A stretch of 64,000 nucleotides of DNA from Paenibacillus sp. FSL R10-2734 (GTDB taxonomy: Bacteria > Bacillota > Bacilli > Paenibacillales > Paenibacillaceae), in NCBI RefSeq assembly GCF_037963865.1, contig NZ_CP150170.1:744001-808000 (forward strand). Direction: 5' to 3'. The notes beneath the pieces were generated by a model that ran no database searches, was not told where the DNA came from, and saw only the letters and a program-made list of their open reading frames with translations. Shown piece by piece: positions 57,912 through 64,000 of this stretch (its first letter is position 1; every line of letters starts with the position of its first letter). A program made the translations under genes and the position numbers.

Positions 57912-58718
57912 GTGTCCGTTATCCAAGCGAATAATCTTACGTTATCCTACGGAAAAAAGCCGGTGTTTTCTAATCTCGATGTGCTTATTCCCAAAGGGAA
58001 AATTACTGTATTTATAGGGAGTAATGGCTGTGGTAAGTCAACCTTGCTGCGTTCTCTCGCCCGCCTATTGAAGCCTCAAGAGGGCACCATTATTCTGGAT
58101 GGGAGTGACATTGCCAAGCTGCCTGCCAAGGAAGTGGCGCGACGTCTTGCGATCTTGCCTCAAGGTCCAATTGCTCCAGAAGGATTAACTGTACAGCAGC
58201 TAGTAAAGCAAGGCCGTTATCCATATCAAAGCTTCCTTCAGCAATGGTCTCGGGAAGATGAGGCTATGGTGAAAAAAGCGCTTGAAGTGACGCATATGGA
58301 CGATTTCTCAGGTCGTTCAATAGACTCTCTTTCTGGGGGACAAAGACAACGGGCCTGGATTGCCATGACGCTGGCTCAGAATACCTCGACGATTCTGCTC
58401 GACGAACCTACGACTTACCTGGATATGACCCATCAGATCGATATCCTGGATCTCTTATTTGATCTTAATGAGCAGGAGAATCGGACCATTGTAATGGTGC
58501 TTCATGATATTAATCTAGCTTGCAGATATGCGCATCATATCGTTGCGGTTAAAGAAGGTCAAATTTACGCGCAAGGGGAGCCAGAGAATATTGTAAACGA
58601 GCAGCTGATCCGTGATGTGTTTGATATGGAATGTCAAATAACACCTGATCCACTCTTTGGTACGCCGCTGTGCATTCCTTTTGGCAAAGGCCGAAAGGTA
58701 ATGATGTCGCCTTCTTAG
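57912..58718 (+). CDS. Siderophore ABC transporter ATPase (FecE family)
   Basis: A 268-residue ATPase: Walker A GSNGCGKST near residue 36, Q-loop LPQGPIAPEGL, signature LSGGQRQRAWIAM near 139, Walker B TILLDEPTTYLDM, and the switch histidine in VLHDINLACRYAH. GTG 57912 is preferred because AAGGGAG lies 8 bases upstream; an earlier in-frame GTG at 57903 sits within that site. It is the last gene of the operon, and a terminator follows at 58758. Confidence 0.94.
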   Translation: MSVIQANNLTLSYGKKPVFSNLDVLIPKGKITVFIGSNGCGKSTLLRSLARLLKPQEGTIILDGSDIAKLPAKEVARRLAILPQGPIAPEGLTVQQLVKQGRYPYQSFLQQWSREDEAMVKKALEVTHMDDFSGRSIDSLSGGQRQRAWIAMTLAQNTSTILLDEPTTYLDMTHQIDILDLLFDLNEQENRTIVMVLHDINLACRYAHHIVAVKEGQIYAQGEPENIVNEQLIRDVFDMECQITPDPLFGTPLCIPFGKGRKVMMSPS

Positions 58719-58757
58719 TACAACTATTATCCAATCCTATTCATCCATTTTCTTCGA

Positions 58758-58786
58758 AACCACTTCATGCTAGGAGTGGTTTTTAA
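58758..58786 (+). terminator. Terminator after the siderophore operon
   Basis: AAACCACTTC pairs with GAGTGGTTT across the loop ATGCTAG-like bases, followed by TTTAAG. Confidence 0.7.
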
Positions 58787-58843
58787 GTTTAGGGTATAAT
58801 GGATGAAGATCAAATAGCACAAACCTACGGGGGTGAAATATAG

Positions 58844-59539
58844 ATGAAGCGCATCACGATTTTAATTGCGGATGATGAGGCAGAGATTGCGGATTTGGTG
58901 GCCTTGCATTTGCAAAAAGAAGGGTATCGTATCATTAAAGCATCCGATGGGCGGGCAGCGGTACAAGCTATTGAGTCCCAAACGGTAGATTTGGCGATTC
59001 TGGATATTATGATGCCAGGGTTGGATGGTTATGAGGTAACTCGCCACATTCGGGAGCAGCATCATCTGCCGATTATATTTTTAAGTGCGAAGACTTCTGA
59101 TCTCGATAAGATCACGGGACTTGTCATGGGTGCGGATGATTATATGACCAAACCGTTCAATCCAATGGAATTAGTCGCCCGTGTTAATTCTCAACTTCGG
59201 CGCTCTATACAATTCAGTCAGCCCGCAGCCATTCTTAAGTCGATTCTTGAAGTGGGTGGATTGACGATTTCACCAGATGAGCACACCGTTACTCTTTATG
59301 GGGAGGTTATAGACTTAACTCCGAAAGAGTTTGATATTCTGCATTTATTAGCCAGTCATCCTAAGCAGGTGTTTAGCGCAGAAAGTATTTTTCAACAGGT
59401 ATGGGGAGAAGCCTATTATGAGAGTGGCAACACGGTCATGGTACATATCCGTACATTACGCAAAAAGCTTGGCGAAGATATGAACAAGAATAAATTCATT
59501 AAGACGATCTGGGGCGTAGGGTATACTTTTAATGGGTAA
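58844..59539 (+). CDS. VanR-like OmpR/PhoB-family response regulator (no VanS partner)
   Basis: A 231-residue regulator: receiver domain (about 1-120; DDEAEIADLVALHLQKEGY, phosphoacceptor D54 in AILDIMMPGLDG, KITGLVMGADDYMTKPF) and winged-helix output (about 130-230, LTPKEFDILHLLASHPKQVF). The sequence pattern is that of VanR-group regulators. GGGGGTG precedes ATG 58844 and TATAAT lies at 58795-58800. No histidine kinase follows; instead there is a 120-base gap and then VanY- and VanZ-like genes. The kinase must be elsewhere, or the regulator may work by cross-talk. Confidence 0.88.
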   Translation: MKRITILIADDEAEIADLVALHLQKEGYRIIKASDGRAAVQAIESQTVDLAILDIMMPGLDGYEVTRHIREQHHLPIIFLSAKTSDLDKITGLVMGADDYMTKPFNPMELVARVNSQLRRSIQFSQPAAILKSILEVGGLTISPDEHTVTLYGEVIDLTPKEFDILHLLASHPKQVFSAESIFQQVWGEAYYESGNTVMVHIRTLRKKLGEDMNKNKFIKTIWGVGYTFNG

Positions 59540-59620
59540 AGCCTGTGAAGCTTGAGTTTAAGAAAAACTTTATAATTGTCCCGCTATTTCTTTAAAGTGT
59601 CTTCGGTATTCTATTCCTAT

Positions 59621-59633
59621 CAAGCATAAACGC
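59621..59633. repeat. 13-base copy of the end of the 3241-3331 element
   Basis: CAAGCATAAACGC here is the exact reverse complement of 3319-3331. The similarity stops after 13 bases, so it may be a remnant of a dispersed repeat or coincidence. Confidence 0.3.
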
Positions 59634-59659
59634 TTTAAGGAAATGGGAGGACATTGCTG

Positions 59660-60511
59660 ATGAAAAAGTGGGGCTTTTTGGTGATCGTTGTGTTGTTGCT
59701 CGGTTATGGCGCAGCTCGTTATTTACCGGATACGGGTAATCTAAATAATAATGATAAGATCCGGAACGGATCGGTTAGAAATAGCGATAGTTTAAAGGTA
59801 GTTACGCAAGATGAGGTGTATCAAGGGGATTTGTTACTGGTGAACAAACAATATCCAGTACATAAGGAGAGTGTGAAATCTGATATTGTGACTTTATATG
59901 ATCGGACGGATCTGGTTCAGGGATATGGACTACTGGATAACTCTATTCGTTTATCTGAAAGTGTGGCGCATGAATTCAATAAGATGATTAAAGCGGCTGA
60001 TAAAGATGGCGTGAATCATTTTTTAATTAGCAGCGGGTATAGGGATTTTGAGGAGCAAGAGAAATTATACGAGGAAAAAGGCTCTGATTATGCTTTACCA
60101 GCACAATATAGCGAACATAACTTAGGATTATCTCTGGACATCGGATCGTCTCAATCGGAAATGAGCAAAGCACCTGAAGGAAAGTGGCTAGAAAAAAATG
60201 CTTGGAAATACGGCTTTATTCTACGCTATCCGAAAAATAAAACTGAGATTACAGGGATTAAATATGAACCTTGGCATTTCCGATATGTCGGGTTGCCCCA
60301 CAGTGCGATCATTCAAGAGAAGGGGATTGTGCTGGAACAATATTTAGATCTCTTGAAGGAGAATAGCGATATTTCAACGGTTGTAGACGGTAAAACATAT
60401 ACTGTAAGCTATTATCCGGTATCCGGCTATACAAGTATTAAGATTCCAAAGAAAGGGCAATATAAGACGTCGGGTGATAATATGGATGGCTTAATTGTGA
60501 CTACATTCTAA
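59660..60511 (+). CDS. VanY-like D-alanyl-D-alanine carboxypeptidase (M15B)
   Basis: A 283-residue membrane-anchored zinc peptidase: N-terminal helix (about 4-21), linker, and VanY domain (about 75-245). Zinc and catalytic residues: H153 and D160 in SEHNLGLSLD, and E203 and H206 in EPWHFRYVG. These enzymes trim the terminal D-Ala from peptidoglycan precursors. ATG 59660 lies 9 bases after GGGAGG; the in-frame TTG at 59654 is too close. A C-terminal extension (about 245-283) is not part of the core domain. It overlaps the VanZ-like gene by one base, so the two are coupled. Confidence 0.92.
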   Translation: MKKWGFLVIVVLLLGYGAARYLPDTGNLNNNDKIRNGSVRNSDSLKVVTQDEVYQGDLLLVNKQYPVHKESVKSDIVTLYDRTDLVQGYGLLDNSIRLSESVAHEFNKMIKAADKDGVNHFLISSGYRDFEEQEKLYEEKGSDYALPAQYSEHNLGLSLDIGSSQSEMSKAPEGKWLEKNAWKYGFILRYPKNKTEITGIKYEPWHFRYVGLPHSAIIQEKGIVLEQYLDLLKENSDISTVVDGKTYTVSYYPVSGYTSIKIPKKGQYKTSGDNMDGLIVTTF

Positions 60512-61032
60512 TGAGTACAGAACCTAAAAACAAGTCTACTATGAAGTTTTTGCTGGCAGCCGTATTCATCGTCTATATGTATTTTTTGATCCGTATCATT
60601 TTATTTAAAGGTGCCCCTGTTAGCATACAATCACTTTGGGAACAAGTGGGGCGTATGCTTGAGCATTCCGACAGAATGTTTAATCGACAGGGTAACTATG
60701 TACCCTTTAAAGAGATCTCGCGTGGGTTAGAGCATCTGTCGCTGTCAGATCCTTTTTCATCACTTAATTTGGTGGGCAATCTTCTGGCATTTATTCCGTT
60801 TGGAATGATTGTCCCTATGCTGCTCTCACAAAAAGTAAGGTTATTCCAAAAAGTCTTCATGCTCTCTCTTGCGCTTAGTCTGAGCTTTGAAGTTACACAA
60901 TTAGTATTGTATATCGGTACCTTTGATGTGGATGATCTTATCTTAAACACTAGCGGTGGGGTAGTCGGTTACGCCATATATAGACTCTCGGTTTCTTCTG
61001 GATTGTTTACAACTATATCGAAGCGGTGTTAG
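60511..61032 (+). CDS. VanZ-family membrane protein
   Basis: A 173-residue protein with four or five helices and the VanZ signature: NYVPFKEISRGLEH, LNLVGNLLAFIPFGMIVPML and FEVTQLVLYIGTFDVDDLIL, ending GGVVGYAIY. VanZ proteins give low-level teicoplanin resistance in enterococci by an unclear mechanism; the wider family is common in Gram-positives without resistance. The ATG shares a base with the VanY-like stop. Confidence 0.9.
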   Translation: MSTEPKNKSTMKFLLAAVFIVYMYFLIRIILFKGAPVSIQSLWEQVGRMLEHSDRMFNRQGNYVPFKEISRGLEHLSLSDPFSSLNLVGNLLAFIPFGMIVPMLLSQKVRLFQKVFMLSLALSLSFEVTQLVLYIGTFDVDDLILNTSGGVVGYAIYRLSVSSGLFTTISKRC

Positions 61033-61077
61033 TATTTGTGGATGTAGGTTATAGACATAGGGTAGAAGGGGCATGTT

Positions 61078-61914
61078 ATGAAAAAGCGTATTTCGGATAT
61101 TGTTTCCATCATTGTAGGAGCATTGCTGTTCTCCTTGGCCGTTAACTTGTTTGTTATTCCGAATGAGTTCGGTGAAGGTGGGGTAACGGGGCTGACTATG
61201 ATTACATACTATTTGTATCAGTGGTCGCCAGGTATTGTTAGCTTGATTCTTAATGCTTTATTATTAATAATGGGTTACAAATTTCTAGACAAAACTACAA
61301 CGGTATACACGATTATTGCGGTATTTTTTAATTCGTTGTTCCTGATTCTTACGAAGAATTGGCATATTGCTAGCGATGAGTTGATCATCAATGCAATATT
61401 TGGAGGCATCTTGTCTGGTGTGGGTATCGGACTGATTATACGAGTGGGTGGGACGACCGCAGGGTCAACTATTATCGCCAGAATCCTGCATAAATTTTTG
61501 GACTGGAACGTTAGCTACGCTCTTCTGCTTGTCGATTTAGTAGTGGTGTTCGCTTCGTATTTCATTATTGGTGTTCAAAGTCTGATGTTTACGATCGTGA
61601 TGCTCTATATAGCGACTAAGGTGATGGACTTCATTATTGAGGGAGTGAATCCTAAGAAGGCAGTTACAATTGTATCCACGGAACAGGACAAAATTGCTGA
61701 GCAAGTCAATGGAATTATGGATAGAGGTGTCACAGTAATTTATGGCCGAGGGTACTATAGTAAAACACCCAAAGAGCTTCTTTATATTGTCATTAGCAAA
61801 CAGGAAGTGACCATGCTCAAGAAAATCGTGAGATCGATTGATAAAGAGGCTTTTATCACCATCCACGATGTAAGAGATGTGTTCGGAGAAGGCTTTGTAG
61901 AATTGTCAAAATAA
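61078..61914 (+). CDS. YitT family membrane protein (DUF161/DUF2179)
   Basis: A 278-residue protein with six N-terminal helices carrying two YitT repeats (GEGGVTGLTMITYYLYQWSP and GGTTAGSTIIARILHKFLDW) and a C-terminal DUF2179 soluble domain (about 190-278, GVTVIYGRGYYSKTPKELLY). A transporter role is supposed but unproven. The ATG at 61078 follows AGAAGGGGC. A strong terminator follows, so it may be co-transcribed with the upstream VanY/VanZ genes (45-base gap). Confidence 0.92.
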   Translation: MKKRISDIVSIIVGALLFSLAVNLFVIPNEFGEGGVTGLTMITYYLYQWSPGIVSLILNALLLIMGYKFLDKTTTVYTIIAVFFNSLFLILTKNWHIASDELIINAIFGGILSGVGIGLIIRVGGTTAGSTIIARILHKFLDWNVSYALLLVDLVVVFASYFIIGVQSLMFTIVMLYIATKVMDFIIEGVNPKKAVTIVSTEQDKIAEQVNGIMDRGVTVIYGRGYYSKTPKELLYIVISKQEVTMLKKIVRSIDKEAFITIHDVRDVFGEGFVELSK

Positions 61915-61920
61915 AGCGGA

Positions 61921-61965
61921 AGAGCTGTTCAGTAGCTATAAAGGCTGCTTGGACAGCTTTTTTTT
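61921..61965 (+). terminator. Terminator after the YitT gene
   Basis: AGCTGTTCAGTAGC pairs with GCTGCTTGGACAGCT (minor mismatches), followed by eight Ts. Confidence 0.85.
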
Positions 61966-62034
61966 GGATCAGGGGTTAAAGTGTGATTGATATCATTGCA
62001 ATTTATATTTCGTTCACGTTTTATTAATTTTTAA

Positions 62035-62050
62035 TGTGATTCAACGCACA
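62035..62050 (+). promoter_or_regulatory. FNR/CRP-like site ahead of hmp
   Basis: TGTGATTCAACGCACA differs by one base from TGTGA-N6-TCACA. It lies about 40 bases upstream of the expected start given a TATATG-like -10 at about 62070-62075. Confidence 0.45.
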
Positions 62051-62120
62051 CTCTCCCATATGCAGCATCTATATGCTTTTTATAAGGTAATTATTTCACT
62101 GTAGAAGAGGGGTTATTTAT

Positions 62121-63326
62121 ATGTTAGATCAGCAGACGATTGATATCATAAAATCAACGGTACCGGTATTACAGGTTCATGGAACAACCATTACTACTGT
62201 CTTCTATGGCATGTTATTTGAAAATCATCCAGAGCTATTAAATATATTTAATCATGCCAACCAGCGGCAAGGGAAACAGCAGACAGCACTTGCTAACGCA
62301 GTACTTGCAGCGGCCGTTAATATTGATCAGCTAGGAAATATTTTGCCTGTGGTAAAGCAGATTGCAGAGAAGCATCGAGCACTAGGTGTATTGCCTGAGC
62401 ATTATCCTATCGTGGGCGAGACCCTGTTAGCTGCGATTGGGCAAGTGCTTGGCGATGCGGCAACGCCGGAAATTATAGGTGCATGGGCCAAGGCGTATGG
62501 TGTGATCGCAGATGCTTTTATTGGTGTCGAAGAAGAGAAGTATCGTGAAGCTGCCGAAGCTCCGGGTGGTTGGAGTGGATTTAGAAATTTTGTTGTGACT
62601 AAGAAGGTTAAAGAAAGCGAGCTTATTACTTCCTTCTACCTCTCTCCAGAGGATGGAGGGGAAATAGCTTCATACTTGCCGGGTCAGTACATCACGGTTC
62701 GTGTTCAGCCAGCTGGCGAGGAATACACCCATGTTCGCCATTACAGCTTGTCCAGTGCGCCAGGAAATCCTTATTACCGTATCACAGTTAAACGGGAAGG
62801 CGAAGGGATCGATAAACCGGCAGGTGTCGTATCCACTTATCTGCATGATGTCATCCAAGTGGGATCTAAATTGGAAGTGGGCTCCCCAGCTGGTGATTTC
62901 GTACTGGATCAGAGTAGTGATATTCCGGTGGTTCTAATCAGTGGGGGTGTGGGGTTAACTCCAATGGTAAGTATGCTGGAGACAATAATTACTGCACAGC
63001 CAGAACGCAAGGTAACATATATTCATGCAGCCATCAATGGAAGCTTGCATGCTATGAAAGATAGGTTGGCGGAGTTAGACCAATCTCATCCTGCTTTACG
63101 CTCCTATGTATGTTATGAATCTCCAGTTAAAGGAGATACGTTCAATAAATCCGGTTATATTGATTTATCTTGGCTGCAAGAGGTGGCAGACGTAAACTCT
63201 GAATTCTATTTCTGTGGACCTACCCCTTTTATGAAGGCAATCTATAAGGCCCTTAAGGAATGGAAGGTACCTGATGAGAGAATTCATTTTGAATTCTTCG
63301 GTCCAGCCGGCAGTTTAGAAGCATAA
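62121..63326 (+). CDS. hmp: Flavohaemoglobin, nitric oxide dioxygenase
   Basis: A 401-residue three-domain enzyme that turns NO and O2 into nitrate using NADH. Globin domain (1-140): ENHPELLNIFNHANQRQGKQ, with the proximal histidine in VKQIAEKHRALGV near residue 85. FAD domain (about 150-255): RHYSLSSAPG binds flavin. NAD domain (about 260-400): ISGGVGLTPMVSML and FYFCGPTPFMKA. The length is normal. AGAGGGG precedes ATG 62121. In B. subtilis hmp is controlled by ResD, NsrR and oxygen; here an FNR-like site is visible upstream. Confidence 0.97.
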   Translation: MLDQQTIDIIKSTVPVLQVHGTTITTVFYGMLFENHPELLNIFNHANQRQGKQQTALANAVLAAAVNIDQLGNILPVVKQIAEKHRALGVLPEHYPIVGETLLAAIGQVLGDAATPEIIGAWAKAYGVIADAFIGVEEEKYREAAEAPGGWSGFRNFVVTKKVKESELITSFYLSPEDGGEIASYLPGQYITVRVQPAGEEYTHVRHYSLSSAPGNPYYRITVKREGEGIDKPAGVVSTYLHDVIQVGSKLEVGSPAGDFVLDQSSDIPVVLISGGVGLTPMVSMLETIITAQPERKVTYIHAAINGSLHAMKDRLAELDQSHPALRSYVCYESPVKGDTFNKSGYIDLSWLQEVADVNSEFYFCGPTPFMKAIYKALKEWKVPDERIHFEFFGPAGSLEA

Positions 63327-63336
63327 TAGTTAGATC

Positions 63337-63378
63337 AAAAAGAGCGTCTCAGTCATTAAGACTGGGACGCTCTTTTTA
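63337..63378. terminator. Bidirectional terminator after hmp
   Basis: AAAAAGAGCGTCTCAGTC pairs with GACTGGGACGCTCTTTTT around ATTAA. Confidence 0.9.
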
Positions 63379-63389
63379 TGAGTTAAGAC

Positions 63390-64000
63390 TTATTTGAAGG
63401 CGGCAAAAGGGTTAGTACCCTTAGGTAGTATTGAACTGAAATTAAATGTGTACGTAGGAATTCCAGCTGCATAAGGAGCAAGTTCATATTGTTGGTAGAA
63501 GATTACAATACCGCTCTCAGAAACGAAGAAGTTTGGTTTTTCTGTTAGTCCACCAGGTGCATCCGGAAAAGCTAGCTCCTTGGTGCTTTCCTTCAACATT
63601 TTATCTAGTTTTTGTTTGTAGTTTGGTTCTGCCTTAAGCAGGTCTTTCAGTTCTATTTGCTTACCATCCTTCAGCGAGAAGGTATGTCCCTCGCGCACAG
63701 TGCCGCCGTGTGCTCCACCGGTATACTCGTATTGATCAGTCACAATACTAAGCACACCTTCTCGGTTAAAGGAGACAACATAAGTTTGAGAGAAGTCATA
63801 TTTATTCTCTACAGTGCCATCTCTACGGCTAGCTTGCTCTTCGCTATTTGAGACGAACTGTTCAGCCTGTTTCTTGAAGGTAGCATTAATCTTAGTTTGA
63901 ACTTCCTCTGTTAGCCCGCTAATTTTTGGATACTGTACTTTAATACTAGCATTCTTGTTGCTCTTGTCTAAGATTTCAGAGGTGATTTTGATGTCATTCA
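63390..64000 (-). CDS. DUF4163/DUF3298 (RsiV-like) domain protein, 5' end beyond the window
   Basis: The frame is open on the minus strand from the right edge to the stop at 63390, giving about 203 residues; the N-terminus is outside. Upstream part: KVQYPKISGLTEEVQTKINA, typical of DUF4163. Downstream part: QYEYTGGAHGGTVREGHTFS with the DUF3298 signature GGAHG and ending ELAPYAAGIPTYTFNF. These paired domains occur in the lysozyme-sensing anti-sigma factor RsiV, in PdaC deacetylases and in small secreted proteins; which type this is cannot be told without the missing end. A terminator is shared with hmp. Confidence 0.82.
   Translation of the reverse strand, partial: NDIKITSEILDKSNKNASIKVQYPKISGLTEEVQTKINATFKKQAEQFVSNSEEQASRRDGTVENKYDFSQTYVVSFNREGVLSIVTDQYEYTGGAHGGTVREGHTFSLKDGKQIELKDLLKAEPNYKQKLDKMLKESTKELAFPDAPGGLTEKPNFFVSESGIVIFYQQYELAPYAAGIPTYTFNFSSILPKGTNPFAAFK

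Noticed and set aside
58844..61032. Vancomycin resistance operon
   Set aside because: The ligase, dehydrogenase and dipeptidase genes (vanHAX) and a VanS kinase are absent; VanY/VanZ families are common without resistance.
1..64000. tRNA, rRNA, CRISPR array or prophage
   Set aside because: No such sequence patterns, repeat-spacer arrays or phage genes were recognised on either strand by eye; a dedicated scan was not possible.

Overview
The window reads as chromosomal DNA from a low-to-mid GC Bacillota, most likely Paenibacillus or a close relative. The reasons are strong AGGAGG-type ribosome binding sites, sigma-A style promoters, YesM/YesN-type two-component pairs next to sugar ABC transporters, secreted proteins with copper-amine-oxidase 'stalk' domains, proteins close to Bacillus subtilis RsbQ, YkoP and GuaC, and intergenic repeats of a type I associate with Paenibacillus. 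No tRNA, rRNA, CRISPR array or prophage was seen. One IS30-family insertion sequence is present.

Layout. 1-4315: end of a TetR gene coupled to a DUF2798 membrane protein, a Bcr/CflA efflux pump, a lipid kinase and GMP reductase (guaC) with a PurBox-like promoter. 4597-12474: a glycan island with a CUT1 sugar-binding lipoprotein, two permeases, a GH89 alpha-N-acetylglucosaminidase, and a YesN/YesM regulator pair. 12499-17645: LysE exporter, a histidine kinase fused in frame to its NarL-type response regulator, then a free 'putative sensor' membrane protein, a YkoP-like protein and a polysaccharide deacetylase. 17736-25363: deaminase, UDG-like protein, secreted stalk-domain protein, CdsA-like protein, C92-type cysteine peptidase, methyltransferase, a two-gene pseudogene scar, and a TetR/SDR divergent pair. 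25866-34620: RsbQ-type hydrolase plus PAS-GGDEF cyclase, a glycine-pentad repeat protein, then a cyclic-di-GMP riboswitch in front of a 1937-residue secreted M60 metallopeptidase. 34837-45043: a signalling block of LemA plus orphan response regulator, IS30, a cNMP-AAA-patatin fusion, and a 1693-residue pseudokinase-ATPase-GAF-histidine kinase with its regulator. 45172-50835: YjdM, two c-di-GMP enzymes, a flavin monooxygenase and RidA. 50902-58718: small enzymes, an NlpC/P60 wall hydrolase and a Fur-controlled siderophore uptake locus. 58844-64000: VanR/VanY/VanZ-like genes without VanS, YitT, flavohaemoglobin hmp and a truncated DUF4163/DUF3298 gene.

Two themes connect the regions. First, cyclic di-GMP: two predicted cyclases, one predicted phosphodiesterase and a c-di-GMP-I riboswitch lie within about 22 kb, and the riboswitch sits ahead of a large secreted glycoprotein-directed peptidase. 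Second, a shared DNA motif: the half-site TGTCAT/ATGACA recurs as palindromes, an inverted repeat or 12-bp tandem repeats ahead of four operons encoding NarL-type regulators or envelope genes. Three of these have a perfect TATAAT -10 but no recognisable -35, which suggests activator-dependent promoters answering to one or more of the NarL-type regulators here.

Two intergenic repeat elements (15271-15448 and 25503-25735) differ in sequence but share one architecture: two direct copies followed by two inverted copies of a short motif, about 50 bp apart.
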